Assembly: GCA_002104945.1 (NCBI GenBank)
Contig: MCFH01000047.1
Location: 124,001 to 188,000 of the forward strand
Source of the DNA: Piromyces finnis
Lineage: Eukaryota > Neocallimastigomycota > Neocallimastigomycetes > Neocallimastigales > Neocallimastigaceae
Length of the DNA stretch: 64,000 bases
Reading direction: 5' to 3'
Of the stretch, positions 1 through 14,375 are shown piece by piece. Position 1 is the first letter of the stretch. Every line of letters starts with the position of its first letter. The notes under the pieces were generated by a model. It was not told the origin of the DNA, did not search any database, and worked only from the letters and a program-made list of their open reading frames with translations. The translations under genes were made by a program, and so were the position numbers.

Positions 1-1701
1 TTATTAAAGAAATGTATAATAAAGAATATATATACATTATTTTTTGAATACTATTTTTTTATTCATATTATTCATATATAAATATAGCATTAAAATTAAA
101 AGGTATAAAATAGGAATATATATGTCCATCTATATTATATCTTAATTTTCATTAAAACTTTATAATTTTAACTAATAACTATTAAATATACTATTAATAA
201 CATCTACTTCCTTTAATAGAATACCAATGCATATCAGGCTTTTTTTTATTCCATAATTTTAAAAAAGAAAATTATAAAAAGATAAAAAAATCATATTAAT
301 AAATCAGTAAATAGTATTGTTATATTATACGAAATGTAGTTAGTGTTATATAATATTATTAAATAAAGTTGAGCTACTTATTCTCTTATAATATTCACAT
401 TGAAAAGTAATAATCTTGTTTTTAGTAACAGTAACATGTATTACTTTTATATTATTTATATAATTATCCTAACCCTAACATATTTTAATATTTTTGTGTC
501 ATATGACATTTATTTAACCCAACCCACTTATTTAAATTGGATTACAAATACTATATTTAGAATAATAAAAAATCAAACTTTTGTAGATTAAAAAAAAAAA
601 AAAAGTAAAACATTGTCATAGTTATTAAAAATATCACTATTATTTCTATAAATAATAAATAGAATTAGAAAGGAATTGTAACTATAACCTCAACTATTTT
701 CTTTTCATAACTATAAAAATACGTTAAATTGTAATTATTTTTATTAAAAAATATAGTATTCAATTTATTATCAAAATTATTTTTTATGATAAAAATACTT
801 TTTATTATTAATTTTATATATTAAATATAAATATATAACGCTTAATAATATATATATTATATACTATTATATGATTTATTATTTATTTTGTTTCAATATA
901 TATAATTAAACACCATTCTATTAGGTATCTTTGTATATGGTAGAAATGACTTTTTTACCCGATACAAAAAAATTATTTTATAAACTTTTAATAATTAATA
1001 TTAATGAAATTATAGATTTCATGGCATGATTGTAAAGTAAAATTTCTCCAAAAAATCATAAAATTTATTCATCCATATCTGTAAAAATAATTGGATAAGA
1101 AATTTATTAGAAATAGAAATAATAGCTATTATTATAAAAAATTATGTAAAAAAGTTTTTATAAGAGTAATAATAAAAATATAAAATAATTGCTATATTGT
1201 AATATTAAGTTTATTTTTTTTTTAATGATTTATATTTAATAGTATATTCAGGTTAAATCCCCTTTTAAAAGATCAATTTTCAAAATTACCATATTTTTAT
1301 AATATGAATAAATAATAAATTAATATATTAATATTATTGGCTATTGAAATCTTTATAAAATTTAACTTTGCATTTTTATCCAAATTATAAAATGTGGATA
1401 AATTTATTATGTATAAAATGCAGACTTTTTTATTTCATATTTTTATATTTTTATTAATCAATTTTTTAGGAATTAAGATATGTTATTTATTTCTTTTTAA
1501 TAATATTATACATTCCTTTCCCTTTTATCTACTGTTTTATTTTATAAGAAAAAAAAATAAAAGTTTTCTATAATATTTATAATATTTATTAATTAAAAAC
1601 TATAGGTATTATTAAACAAAGAAATTTATTTTTAAAATTTATAAGACATACATCTATTAAAACTATTTTATGAAAATAAACATAAAGATATCTGATTGAT
1701 A
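1..1701. other. AT-rich non-coding DNA
   Basis: This stretch lies upstream of the first pyruvate formate-lyase gene. It is nearly all A and T with many homopolymer runs. The one open frame (400-591, about 63 codons) has only low-complexity residues and no flanking gene signals, so I do not call a gene. Confidence 0.6.
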
Positions 1702-4700
1702 TATAATAGTTTAGGCATATTTTAATAATTTTCAAAAAACTATACTAGGAATTGAATACGAAATTTTTAAAATTCAAAATGTACAAAAATCAATTACATT
1801 AACCAATAATGTTAATTTAAACATAATGATTTTTGTACATTTTCGTTAATATAGAGTTTAAAGAAAAAGTTTTAAAGGATCTTTACACGATGATTAAAAT
1901 TAATTTAATTATATAATATATTACAATATATTACAATATTATAATTATTTTATTAATGTTTTAGTAAATTTTTCCTTTAAAAAATTTTTAAATAATAATA
2001 ATTATAATAATAGTATTAATGATAAATTTTTAATATAAATACGAGATTATTTTCCAAGTTCAAATTTATAATTTGTAAAAAATAAAATATTCATATAGAA
2101 TAGTAATCATTCAAAGAAAAGAAAACATATTATACAAGTTTAAAATAAACTAGATTTTATATCAAAGATTAATAATTACATTTAAACATTTAAATAATAG
2201 TCAAATAAATAAGTTTAATTTTTACAAATACATAATATAAATACATAATACATATAAATATAAATAATTAAAATGGAAAGTTTAACTTTAAATCAAGTAA
2301 GTAACACTATTGCTAAATCAGTTTCAGTTAGTGCTGTTACTGCTTCAAAGTTTGCCGGTATTAAATTACCTAAATCTTCTCGCGCCATTCATACTACCTC
2401 AGTTATGAATAATATTTCGGGTTTCAAGACTACTACCACTACTACCACTGCTTCTACTGCTTCATCTACCTTTAATTCTATTCAAAATAAATCTTATGCT
2501 ACTCAAGTTGAATCTGAAATCACCGATGATGCTATGAAAAAATCGGAAATTGATGTTGAAGGTTGGATTAAAAAACATTATACACCTTATGAAGGTGATG
2601 CTACCTTCCTTGAAGGTCCAACTGAAAAAACTAAAAAACTTTTTGCAAAGGCTGAACAATATTTGACTAAAGAACGTGAAAATGGTGGCTTATACGATGT
2701 TGATCCTCATACTCCTTCAACTATCACTTCTCATAAACCTGGTTATCTCGATAAAGAAAATGAAGTCATTGTTGGTTATCAAACTGATGAACCATTAAAA
2801 AGAGCCATCAAACCATTTGGAGGTGTCAATATGGTCAAGAATGCTCTTGCTGCTGTTAACGTACCAATGGATGAAAATATTGAGCATATCTTTTCTGATT
2901 ATCGTAAAACTCACAACACAGCAGTTTTTGATCTTTATTCTAAAGAGATGAGATCTGGTCGTTCTAATGCGATTATGACAGGTTTACCAGATGGTTATGG
3001 TCGTGGTCGTATTATTGGAGATTATCGTCGTGTTGCACTCTACGGTACCGATCGTCTTATTGCTCAAAAAGAAATGGATAGAGTTGAATTGCAAAAGAAA
3101 TTGATGGATGAACCTACCATGAAATTAATTGGTGAAGTTGCTGATCAAATCAAAGCACTCAAACAACTCACTCAAATGGCTAAATCTTATGGCATTGATA
3201 TTTCTAAGCCAGCAAAGAATGCAAGAGAAGCTACTCAATTCGTATACTTTGGCTATTTAGGTTCAATTAAAGAACAAGATGGGGCAGCCATGTCACTTGG
3301 TCGTGTTGATGCTTTCCTTGATTGTTTCTTCGAAAACGATTTAAAGAAAGGAATCATCAATGAAGCTGAAGCTCAAGAAATCATTGATAATCTCATTTTA
3401 AAATTAAGATTTGCTCGTCATCTACGTACTCCGGAATACAATGATTTATTTGCAGGAGATCCAACATGGGTTACCATGTCACTTGGTGGTATGGGAAGAG
3501 ATGGTCGTCCATTAGTAACAAAAACTTCCTATCGTGTTCTTAATACACTTTACAATTTAGGACCAGCACCAGAACCAAACATCACTGTTCTTTGGAACAA
3601 GGCACTTCCAAAGAATTTCAAGGACTTTGCTACTAAAGTTTCTATCGATACCTCATCCATTCAATATGAATCGGATGCTCTTATGTCAGCTAGATTCGGA
3701 GATGATTATGGAATTGCATGTTGTGTTTCAGCCATGAGAATTGGAAAGGATATGCAATTCTTTGGAGCTCGTTGTAATCTTGCAAAGCTTATGCTCTACG
3801 TTCTTAATCATGGAAAGGATGAAAGAACAGGAAAACAAGTTGGACCAGATTTTGGACCAGTTCCAGAAGGACCAATTCCATTTGAATGGATGTGGGAAAC
3901 CTATGACAAAGCCATGGATTGGATTGCAAATCTTTATGTTAACACCATGAATGTTATTCACTTCAGTCACGATCAATATTGTTATGAATCACTTCAAATG
4001 GCACTTCATGACACGGATGTTCGTCGTCTTATGGCATTTGGTGTTGCTGGACTTTCAGTTGTTGCTGATTCATTCTCAGCCATCAAATATGGTAAGGTTA
4101 CACCAATTCGTGATGCAAAGACCGGATTAACCGTTGATTTCAAGATTGAAGGAGATTTCCCAAAATTCGGTAACGATGATGATCGTGTTGATTACTTTGC
4201 TAAAACAGTCACGGATAAACTTATTACTAAACTCAGAAAGATTCCAACTTATCGTGGAGCTGAGCACACACTTTCAATTCTTACAATTACTTCCAATGTT
4301 GTATATGGTAAGAAAACAGGATCCACACCGGATGGACGTAAAGCAGGAGAAGCATTTGCACCAGGATGTAATCCAATGCATGGTCGTGAATTTTCAGGTG
4401 CTATTTCTTCACTTTCATCGGTTGCTAAAGTTAATTATGATTCATGTATGGATGGTATTTCAAATACATTTTCCATTGTTCCAAATACCATTGGTAAATC
4501 ATTAAAAGAACGACAAGGTAATCTTTCCGGATTATTAGACGGATACTTCACCAAGGGGGCCCATCATCTCAATGTTAATGTTCTTAAGCGAGAAACATTA
4601 GAAGATGCTATGGCTCATCCAGAAAACTATCCAAACCTAACTATTCGAGTATCTGGATATGCTGTCAACTTTGTTAAATTAACACCACAACAACAAAAAG

Positions 4701-5087
4701 AAGTTATTGCACGTACATTCCATGAAAAGATGTAAAAAGAAAAAATTGATTTTTTTTTTTTAACACGTTTAATTCACACCCCTATATTAACATATTAAAA
4801 AATAACCTAATTTAAGTAGTATCATAATTTAATATCATAATTTAATATAATGTCATTATTTAAATATTATTATAATTTAGTTATTTTATTATTATTAAAA
4901 ATTCATAGAAATCTAATACATTCAGTTACATTTATTATACCATTATTATTATATCCTATCATATTACATATTATTATTTTATTAAATAATTTATTAAAGT
5001 TATAAAAAGTTCTTAATTCTAAAATAAGAAAACAAAATTGGGAAGGCAAAATACAATTTAAATTTATATATTTTAGAATTAGATTTT
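1702..5087 (+). repeat. Duplicated block carrying PFL copy A
   Basis: This 3.4-kb block recurs almost base for base at 28161-31544. It spans the whole coding region, about 570 bp of 5' flank and about 350 bp of 3' flank. Similarity begins abruptly at a 'tataatagtttaggc' sequence and ends after 'agaattagatttt'. Differences in the flanks are few: single substitutions and 1-3 bp indels in A/T-rich tracts. It is in the same orientation as copy C and opposite to copy B. Confidence 0.9.
2273..4735 (+). CDS. pfl: Pyruvate formate-lyase, copy A (formate C-acetyltransferase)
   Basis: The 820-residue product is a glycyl-radical enzyme that converts pyruvate and CoA to acetyl-CoA and formate, the main anaerobic pyruvate route in gut fungi. 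The active-site pair Cys483-Cys484 and the C-terminal radical loop with Gly795 in RVSGYAV are intact. The protein is about 60 residues longer than E. coli PflB (about 760). The extra N-terminus, residues 1 to about 85, is rich in Ser, Thr, Ala and Lys, has few acidic residues, and contains 'RAIHTTSV', as in a hydrogenosome/mitochondrion targeting leader. Whether it is cleaved or used cannot be read from sequence. The frame has no introns and the start is the first ATG, after an A-rich leader. It differs from copies B and C at two leader-proximal residues (Thr84 and Thr132, both Ala in B/C). The activating radical-SAM enzyme is not in this window. Confidence 0.97.
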   Translation: MESLTLNQVSNTIAKSVSVSAVTASKFAGIKLPKSSRAIHTTSVMNNISGFKTTTTTTTASTASSTFNSIQNKSYATQVESEITDDAMKKSEIDVEGWIKKHYTPYEGDATFLEGPTEKTKKLFAKAEQYLTKERENGGLYDVDPHTPSTITSHKPGYLDKENEVIVGYQTDEPLKRAIKPFGGVNMVKNALAAVNVPMDENIEHIFSDYRKTHNTAVFDLYSKEMRSGRSNAIMTGLPDGYGRGRIIGDYRRVALYGTDRLIAQKEMDRVELQKKLMDEPTMKLIGEVADQIKALKQLTQMAKSYGIDISKPAKNAREATQFVYFGYLGSIKEQDGAAMSLGRVDAFLDCFFENDLKKGIINEAEAQEIIDNLILKLRFARHLRTPEYNDLFAGDPTWVTMSLGGMGRDGRPLVTKTSYRVLNTLYNLGPAPEPNITVLWNKALPKNFKDFATKVSIDTSSIQYESDALMSARFGDDYGIACCVSAMRIGKDMQFFGARCNLAKLMLYVLNHGKDERTGKQVGPDFGPVPEGPIPFEWMWETYDKAMDWIANLYVNTMNVIHFSHDQYCYESLQMALHDTDVRRLMAFGVAGLSVVADSFSAIKYGKVTPIRDAKTGLTVDFKIEGDFPKFGNDDDRVDYFAKTVTDKLITKLRKIPTYRGAEHTLSILTITSNVVYGKKTGSTPDGRKAGEAFAPGCNPMHGREFSGAISSLSSVAKVNYDSCMDGISNTFSIVPNTIGKSLKERQGNLSGLLDGYFTKGAHHLNVNVLKRETLEDAMAHPENYPNLTIRVSGYAVNFVKLTPQQQKEVIARTFHEKM

Positions 5088-6669
5088 CTCTATTATTATT
5101 ATTTCCAGTAAAAAGAAAATTTTTTTCAAAATTCTATGCTTTTTAATTTCTATTTTTATTCATGTAAATATTCAACAAGAGTATAAAATAATAAAAAAAT
5201 TATAAAATATAAAGATAATAATAATATATATATAATAATATATATCTATTTTTCTTTATTATTAATGCTTATTGAATGGGATTTATTCATAATTAAATAA
5301 ATACTATTAATACTATTATTAATAATAATAATATATAATGAAAAATAGTTATTAAATATAATTATTTCATCTAAAATTACTTCAATTTATTAAAAATAAT
5401 GTATTTATTTTATTTATTTATTTTATTTAAATTCATTTAACTAAATTTTAAATTATTATATCTTTTCATAACTTTATAAATTCCTTTTTTTTTTTTTTTG
5501 TTATAAGTTAAGGATTAACTTTTGTTTTTTAAATGGATTTTTTATTGTAATATCTAAAAAATTATAATTCATTTTTAAAGTTTTTAAAATATGAACTTTA
5601 ACCAATAAAAATTATAAACTGTGTAATTTTATTTAATTTATTTTAATTTTTGAAATTTTAAAATAGATCAATGAAAAACACGTGTCCAAATAATTTATAA
5701 CAAAATAGTAAAGTTGTCCTTACAATAATGATATATTGATTTACAACCATTACATTATATCTTTTCTTTTATATTTTTATCTTAAAAATTCTTCTTTCCA
5801 ATAAATATATCATTATTTTTAATTTTTTTGAGTATTATTAATAATAAAAAAAATTATAATGGTAATAATCGCTATGATCTCTTTATATTTAATATTTAAT
5901 TTATCTTTTATTAATTTTTCTGATATTTTATCGATATTTATATTCTAACCCTAAATAAACCCTCAAGAGATTGATAGTCCTTTTTTTTTTATTTTTATAA
6001 AGTATAGTAATAATAGTTATTTTTATACATGTGTATAACATAACTTTATAAGGAAACTAATAATTAAGATCCATAATAATATAAAAAGATATAGTAATAT
6101 CGATAGAAATAAAGAAATTGTAATAATGTATCAAAAAAAAAGAAAGTTTTAAATTAAGTAAAGATGTGTCAAATTTTCTATAATAATATATTAATCTTAT
6201 TTAGGATAAAGTTTTTTAAATGACTATGAATACATATTAATTTTTATTTCAGCATACTGTATATAAATTAATAAAATTTGGTTGAGTCATCTTTTAGTGA
6301 CTAATTTTAAAGTAATTTTTTTTTTCGATTGTTTGGTGAAGGATAAAAAAAATATCCTTAGATAACTAGGATGAAGCAATTTAAGAATCAAAAATAAGAA
6401 CATCAAATATATTATATTCATTTTTTTTAATTCAGATTATAGAGACAACTTAATATAATATTTATAACAATTGAAAAAAAAATAAAGTCATTTTGTAATA
6501 TTTATTATATCCCTTTGATATTTTTCAATTTTAATAAACATAGTCAACTTTAAAAAAATATTAAACATTTCATATTCTTAAATATTAATTATCTATCTAA
6601 TGAAAATAAATTTCATTTTTAATATTTAATATTTTATTAAAACTTTAATTTTAAATATTTTTTGTTTTA

Positions 6670-6670
<1 letters not shown>

Positions 6671-6736
<66 letters not shown>

Positions 6737-6741
6737 GTGAA

Positions 6742-6788
<47 letters not shown>
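6671..6788. repeat. AAAT tetranucleotide microsatellite
   Basis: About 118 bp of nearly pure (AAAT)n, broken once by 'aagtgaat' near 6735. It lies in intergenic DNA. Confidence 0.95.
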
Positions 6789-8939
6789 AAAACTATCAAA
6801 ATTTCTTATTATTTTGTTAAGACCTTAATCTTTTAATCTATTTATTTTATTTATTCTTTCATATAAATAATAGATGAAATTGAAATCATATAATTGTATA
6901 CTTTTTTTTATTAAAATAACAAAATTAAAATAGTATGAATTATCACTTATTTTCTAATTTAATAGCGTATAACACCTTTATTATTATTGTTTCTTATTTG
7001 TACTATTTAATGATTCATTTTTATTTTTAATTTATATACATCGAATTAATAAAGTATTAAAGGATTTATTAATAAATTCATTTAAATGGTATAAAAAAGA
7101 ATATAAAGAACGAATTATTTTGATTTGGTTTCTTATGAAATTAGCTTTTTTTTAATGTTGACTTTTAGTAAATTACCATATAAACACAATATACAACACT
7201 AATTTATAATTATCATAAAAAAGAAAAAGAATATATATATATTTATTGCTTTTCCAATTCTATTAATATTCCAATTCTATTAATAGAATTTTTTTTATAA
7301 AGAATTACCAGCAATTCTGGTTATTTATTTTTATTTTTTTTTTTTTTATTATTTCATCTTAATTTCTTTTTTTATTTTCTCCTTCTTCCTTTTTACCTTT
7401 ACCATAATACTAAAATTATTATTATTCAAAGTTTTGTTTCCTTTTTTAATTATCTATTTATATTAGTTATTTAATTAATTTGTACATTAATAGTATAATG
7501 TAATTAATTCTGTGTATTTAAAAATTAATGCCATTGGTAAGCATTTCAAAAATGATAAATTAAAAAACGTTACACCTTGTTTCATCCTTAATCTATTAGA
7601 TATATATAAAGTTTAGTACAATATATAGCTCAATTGAATTTATCATAATTTAAATAATTAATGTAACATAGAACATTTAATTTATTATTTAACGTGGTAC
7701 TAAAAATAACTTTATTTATATTTAAAATACTAAATTCCTCTATTTTAATTAAAATAAATGAATGTAACCTAAACTTAATTTATTAATTAATCTGAATGTT
7801 GTTATTTCTCTACCTGTTTCTTTTCACTAAAATAAATTTAAAATAATAGATGGCGTTTTGACAAATCTCACCTAATGGAAGTAAACATATTTACAATGTT
7901 TGCTATACTCAATATAAAGCTTTTTTTTTTTTATAAATAAAATCATGTTGAATAAATTTTTTAAAATAGTGGCTATTTACAAAGTTAACCTACATTCCAT
8001 AATTAAATTTAAATTATTAAATTTTAGTGCATTAAATAAATGATTCTCATGCATTAATTCCATTCAAGTATTAAAAACTATTAATATAACTATTAATAAA
8101 ACTTTTTTTTTTTTTCAAAAAAAAATATTACTAACATTTTTATAAAAACTTGTAAAATGTTGATTACATTGGTATAAGTAAGGCTTATTTAAAACATAAT
8201 ATATTTTTTATTAGTAGTTATTACTTTTAAATGATTTAAAAAATAGTATTAAATTTCCATATTCTAATTAAATAGTATAATTATTAATAATTATTTATGT
8301 ATGATTTAGGCGTAGCAGGATATTTTTTATCTAGATAAATTATTTTTTATGGAAAAAAGAGAATTTAAAAATAGATCATCTTATATATAATCAATTATAT
8401 TTATAATATATTAATGTAGTATATTTTGAGTGTAATCTATCTAATAAAATAATATAAAATTTCAAAGTAATCGTTTAAATTAAAAAATTCCATTCTAAGT
8501 CAATTTTTATATTAAAATTAGCGATTAATTTAAATATAATTTTGAAAAATAAAATACATTTTTTAACATTATTTTGGTAGTTTTAAAGAATGGCGGTAGT
8601 AGTAAATAGGTTTAATAAAAAAGATATTTTATAAATCTATAAACTATTTTAAGAAAAAAAGTTTAATATTCGTATTTAACCTGTATATTTCCTAACATTC
8701 CTATTTAAAGTATTGATAATAATAGTTTTTTTTTTTTAAAAATAAACAATATTTCATTAGTTAATCATTAAGAATATAATTATTTACTATAATTCATATA
8801 ATTTATAGGAATTCACAATATTTAATTTATGTGTATTTAATAAAATTTATTATAATTCATCATTTATTCATTATATGTTATATAATGGGTAAATGTTTTT
8901 TTTTTGTAGGACAAATAAATCGCATTATCCTCATTATTG

Positions 8940-9013
8940 TAAACTATTTGGAGATTTGGCAAGGTACGGTTTACCATAAACTATTTGGAGATTTGGCAAG
9001 GTGCGGTTTACCA
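8940..9013. repeat. 37-bp tandem duplication
   Basis: Two adjacent 37-bp units (8940-8976 and 8977-9013) differ at one base (A8966 against G9003). They are much richer in G than the surroundings. Each unit begins with TAAAC and has GTTTA near its end, so each can fold back weakly. No RNA family or coding role was recognised. Confidence 0.9.
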
Positions 9014-9924
9014 TTTTTTTATTATTTAATGGAGAGAAATGATATGGCTTTGATATTCAAATTGTGAATCTTTTATTTTGTTCATCTCTCTTGCCTTCCC
9101 ATTCTTATTTAAATTTAAAAAATTTATTGTATTTATAATGAAATTAATGGAATTATGTCCATTTCCTCTTTTTACCTACCCCATCGTTCTATTCTGCTGT
9201 TTGTAGTGTGAAGGTGCACAATTTCATTTAAATTTACCTATAAAAAACCTCTCATACCTTTCTATTATTTATCAAAGTTATTTATTTACTTACTATAGAT
9301 ATTTATTTAAATAAATAAAATTCATTCACTTATTTTTCTTTTTGCTATGGTTATTATTATCATGTACTATTTTATATTTATTTATCAAGATTGACATTTT
9401 ATTATTTATTTATAGTAATCATTAATTATAATATATCACACAATATAAATTAATTTATATTTTTCATTATTATCATTATTTTTAAAATTTCAAAATAGAA
9501 TTGAATTTTTCCTTCTATTTCGATATATTTTAATTCTATTTTAATTTATTATTCTAATATATTTCCTATTAGATTATTGATATTAATAGAGTATATTATA
9601 ATTTATATATGAAAGGAATAAACAATTTAATTCTAGTGTAGACTTTTAAAAAATCCTATTATTTAAAATTCTGACCTATAATTAAATATTAACAAATAAA
9701 ATTATTGAAAATACTATTTAGATTTAATTCATTTTAATATATAATATTTATATATTAATTTATATTGATTCTATAGCGATTTTTTGTCTATTAATCTATA
9801 GTTTAAAAAAACATATAAATTATATATAAATGATTATTTAAATAAAATGCTTTTTATATATGAAAGTATAAATTAGAATCAAGCCTGACATGGTATAGTG
9901 AGGTAAAATGAAGAAAATCAAAAT

Positions 9925-10002
9925 AGTAAATGATTTGATTTTTATTTATTTATTTATTTATAAAGTAAATGATTTGATTTTTATTTATTTATTTATTTAT
10001 AA
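9925..10002. repeat. 39-bp tandem duplication
   Basis: Two adjacent copies of a 39-bp unit, 'agtaaatgatttgattttt' followed by a short (ATTT)n tract, at 9925-9963 and 9964-10002. No visible function. Confidence 0.85.
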
Positions 10003-12514
10003 AAAGTAGTTTTTATTATGGATTACCTTCCTTTTTTAAATTTAATTTTAATATCTATATTTATATAAAATTGTCATTATTGTTCTATCAAAAAATTACG
10101 GCGGTTATTCTTCCATTTGACGGTGTATCTTATTTAAATAATTAATTATTTTGTTAACCTCCTGTTTTCTCTCTTCCTCTTTTGGATGTTATTGAATAGT
10201 GATAAGAATGTACAATAATATTGTTCAAAACCTTTTAATTTCAATAATTTATGTAATGTAATGGATAGTGTATATAATGAATTGAATACATAATATATTA
10301 AAAAACATTTTTAATATATTATCAACAAACATTCAATATATTAAAATGAATAGTTTAATTTATATTATATTAATGTAATATAAAGAAATTTCATATAGTA
10401 TCATTTAATACTATTGATTAAAATTAGACTCAACTAAACATTTAATATTATTAAATTTAATATATAGATATATTATATCATATTAAACTCTATAATAAAC
10501 TATTAATATTAAAGTAATATATTAAAATATATTGAACTTTTAAAACAAAGTTTAAATTACCAAAATTCTTTTCTTCAAAAATAGAAATACATTAAATTCA
10601 TTTACAATTCCATCCTAAGTAAACTTTAATTATTATAAAATATGAATTTCTATTGAATTAGGAATATGTATTATTATATATTAATAATATATTTTAAATT
10701 ATATTAGTTACATTAAAACTAAACCATCAATATACATTATTATTTATTAGAATATATTGATAGAATCAATACTTTGTAGAATTATTTATATTAATATTAT
10801 AATTTTAATATATTGTCTATTGAACCTCCTCATTTACTATCCATCTTAAACTCAATAAATTATTTATATATTGTTGCCAATATATTAATTAGAATACTAT
10901 GAAAAATATATTAATTATGTAATTATTTAGTAAAACGATATAAACATATCATATAAAATAAATAATATATTAAAGTATATTTAGATCAATTTTAATTTTA
11001 AATTAATTATATATTATTTTAATATTATAATAATACTATTGTTAAATGACAAAGATTCGTTATTTTAAATAAATAAAAAGATGAGTAAAAGTGTGTGTGT
11101 GTGGTGTGTGTATATTTGGTAAAAGGTAAGCTTAGGCTTGTTCAAATAGTTAAATATTTTTTTTTAGTTGCTTTCTCTTTCTATAGCTACTTTCATCACT
11201 AAAAATATCATTAAATAGTATGACATTATTAAGTATTATTCCTAGTTTAGGAAATAAAATAAAGAAAGGAATAACAATTAAATTATTTTAGAATGTTAAA
11301 TAAAATTTATTGTCATTTATTAATTTATAGATTTTTTATTCATTTAATTATTTTTAATAACATTTTTAAACGATTTAAAATTTTTCATAAAAATCATATT
11401 AATTAGAATTTAATAGGAATTTAATTATTATTTATTTAAACAAATAATATTTTAAAAAAATTAAGAGATAATAAAAAAATTAAAATTTCTTTTCTTTCTT
11501 ATTTTTATTTAAATATTTTTTGTTTTATTTTAAAAATTTCTTTTTTTTTTTTTTTTCAATTATTAAATTGACATTCAATATAAAGGTTTTCAGTTTTTAG
11601 TATTCTTGTTAGTAATATTTAAACATTTATTTCACCAAACTATTTATTTATTTATTTATTTATTTATTTTCAGTATTTCCGTTTCAGTTATTATTTAATA
11701 AATAAAACTAATATATAGAAAGAAAGTAGTAAAGTATTAAAAAAAAGAAAAAGAAGAAAATATATTTTATTTACTGATAAAAGCAAAAAAAAAAAAAAGA
11801 GTTAAAAACTTTATTCTTATTTAATATATCATCATATTATACGTAAAATATAAAGTGTAATATTTTATTTTTTTCGTATTATATCAAAAGGACATTTTAA
11901 CCTATACTATAACTATTATTCCAATACTATTTTAATTTAATAGTTATTCATTTATACTATTATCATTATTTTTTTTTAAATAGATATTACTATTTTTTTT
12001 GTTTCTCTCACAACTATTTATATATATAGTTAAAAAAAGTAAATATTTATTTTAAAATTTTTATGATAAAATTACTTTGTTAAAAATATCAATTCAAAAT
12101 AATAATAATATAATAATATATAATAAATTTCACGTAAAAATTGAATTTGTCATTTTCAAAGGGAATAATATTTGGAAAGTTTAGACAAATTCTCTTTTTC
12201 ATTTATTATAATATTATTAATTATTTTATTTACTTATTTAATAAAACAAAACTTAAAAGTAGAAAGGGGAAAGAATAAAGAAAAGAATAAAAGAAATTGT
12301 TTTAAAACAATCAAATAATTTTATTATATTTCAAAAAAACTTTAAAAAGATAACTAAAATAAATATTGAAAAATATTTATTTATTAAAATATTGAGAAAT
12401 AATTATTAAAGATAACAACAACAACAACAACAAAAAAGTAGCATATATATTTTATAAGCTTCTTTTTTTTTTTTTATTCAATTATTTATTTAATTATTTT
12501 ATAAAAACTTAAAA

Positions 12515-14375
12515 ATGCCAGGAATAGATATCAATAAAAAAAGTCCACCACTTTCAATTATTCCAGAAAATAGTTCAACTACAATGGGGGGAATTAATAA
12601 TGCTATTAGTATATCACCAACAAAAAAGGCCTTTATGAATGCTTTTGCAAATTCATTAAGTCGTTCATTATCTATGGGCAGTTTTAGTTATAAGTCATTT
12701 GGAAAGTCACTTTCTCAAATGTCATATGGTAGAAGCCCATTATTTGAGTAAGTTTTCTACAACTTTTATTAATAAAATAAAAAATAATACTTTATGAATA
12801 GGGTTTTAATATTTTAATATTTATAAAAAAAAAAAAAAAACAACTTTTTCTAGTATTTATCAACAATTTAAGCAATCTGTTCCAAAAAATAGTTTACCTC
12901 CATGTATAGAGGAAGAAGATGAAATGAAACAAGATATCGAGGCAAATTTTTGTAAAGATTTTACTTGTTGTGGTATAGTTTTAAAAGATTTACATGAATT
13001 ATTACAACATTTTGAAGATGCTCACAGAATGGAATCAGATATGGAAGAAGAAGATGATTTACCATTTGAATTTGATGATTTATCTTCTAACAGAAATAAT
13101 GGTAATAATGAAAATTATTTACCAACGTTAACCGATTTATTCTTAAAAGATTTAGTAGAGTCTAAACAAAGACATATAGAAGAAACTAATTTATTAAATA
13201 ATGGTGGTGTTGGCATTTCAAATCAACCTATTCAACAATCAATTGCTATGTCAGATATTTATTCAGAAGATAAAAAATTAGTTAACCCAATTTCTACTGT
13301 TAGTAGTACTGCTGCTCCAACCACCTCATTTTCTGAATTATTAAATAATAAGATGTCTAAAACAAATTCAACATCAAGTATTAATTCTAATTTAGGTCAT
13401 CTCTCTGCTAATTTATCTCGTACTAATTCTACTTCTTCAATAGGTTCCAAATTAAATAATCCAATTTCCTTAAATATACCCACCACTAATACCAATAATG
13501 CAAAAATATCAACACCAACATCTGCCACTTCCTCAAATTTCAATCTTTCAAAGAATATATCTGCATTTAATAATGCTGTTTCTGGTACTTCCAGTTTATT
13601 TAATAAATCAGGTAGTTCGAGTCAACCTCAAACTCCAAATTTGAGTCATACAACACTAACTTCAACGACCACTTCAGCGGCTACAAATGCTACAGCAAGT
13701 GCTGCATTAGGTAGTGGTTTCCAAGCTGTTAATAATTTAAAGAATATTCAAAAATTACCATCTTCTAAAACTACATCTACCATACAACCAGCTTCCGTTG
13801 CTAATACAGCTATACATCCAATCTTTCCAAACGCTTTTGGCTTATTAAATAATGGTAAGGGAGCTGCATCTCCATTTAGTATTATCAATGCTACTAATCG
13901 TTCAATAGCTGAAGATTCACAAGATACGGATGATATGGACATGGATATGGATGAACCAAATGATATGATGAATGTTAGTGAATCTATGTTAATGGCTGAA
14001 GCTGGGCCAGATGAAGAAAAGAAATATAGATGTACAGTTCAAGGTTGTAATAAATCATACAAAAACCCAGGTGGTTTAAAATATCACTTACAACATGGTC
14101 ATTTTGAAAATACTGGCGATCCAGAAATGGATAAAATTATGCATAAACCATTTCAATGCACCTTTGAAAATTGTGGTAAACGTTATAAAAATATGAATGG
14201 TTTAAAATACCACATTGAACATTCACATACCTCATTATTTTATAATCAACAACAAAATAGTATGAATTTATCTAATAATAATCAAAATCATAATGTACCT
14301 TTAGATTCTCAACATGTTATGGCTTTACGAGCTCTTCAAATGCAACAATTACAACAATTACAACATATTAATTAA
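12515..14375 (+). CDS. SFP1/JAZF1-type C2H2 zinc-finger protein (two exons)
   Basis: This is a predicted nuclear regulator of 584 residues. Exons are 12515-12747 and 12854-14375; the 106-bp intron has GTAAGT and TAG ends, and joining them keeps frame through a split GAT codon. Three zinc-finger units are visible. The first is atypical, starting near residue 111 (FCKDFTCCG...LHELLQHFEDAH). The other two are a C-terminal pair starting near Cys471 (YRCTVQGCNKSYKNPGGLKYH) and Cys513 (FQCTFENCGKRYKNMNGLKYH). That arrangement, with a 'CCGIVLKDLHELLQH' finger and two GLKYH fingers, is typical of fungal SFP1-like and animal JAZF1 proteins; yeast SFP1 controls ribosome-biogenesis genes. The middle of about 340 residues is Ser/Thr/Asn-rich and disordered, with an acidic 'DDMDMDMDE' stretch before the fingers. 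The C-terminus is Gln-rich. Family is well supported; target genes are not known from sequence. Confidence 0.88.

Larger units (their letters stand above)
5088..12514. other. Gene-poor AT-rich region
   Basis: This is 7.4 kb without a gene that I can support. It holds poly-A/T runs, an AAAT microsatellite near 6.7 kb, a 37-bp tandem duplication near 8.95 kb, a 39-bp tandem duplication near 9.95 kb, and small less AT-rich patches near 9.15 and 10.1 kb that match nothing I recognise. Open frames are short and low in complexity. Confidence 0.6.

Noticed and set aside
466-478. 'cctaaccctaac' as a telomere fragment
   Set aside because: Only about two units in isolation, within ordinary A/T-rich DNA; not an array.
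3728-3976. Secondary frames inside the PFL genes (also at 25609-25857 and 30191-30439)
   Set aside because: They recur in all three copies only because the gene does; they are shadows of the 820-codon frame.
8831-9067. 78-codon frame covering the 37-bp tandem pair
   Set aside because: Composition is low in complexity outside the duplicated unit, with no intron, leader or family match.
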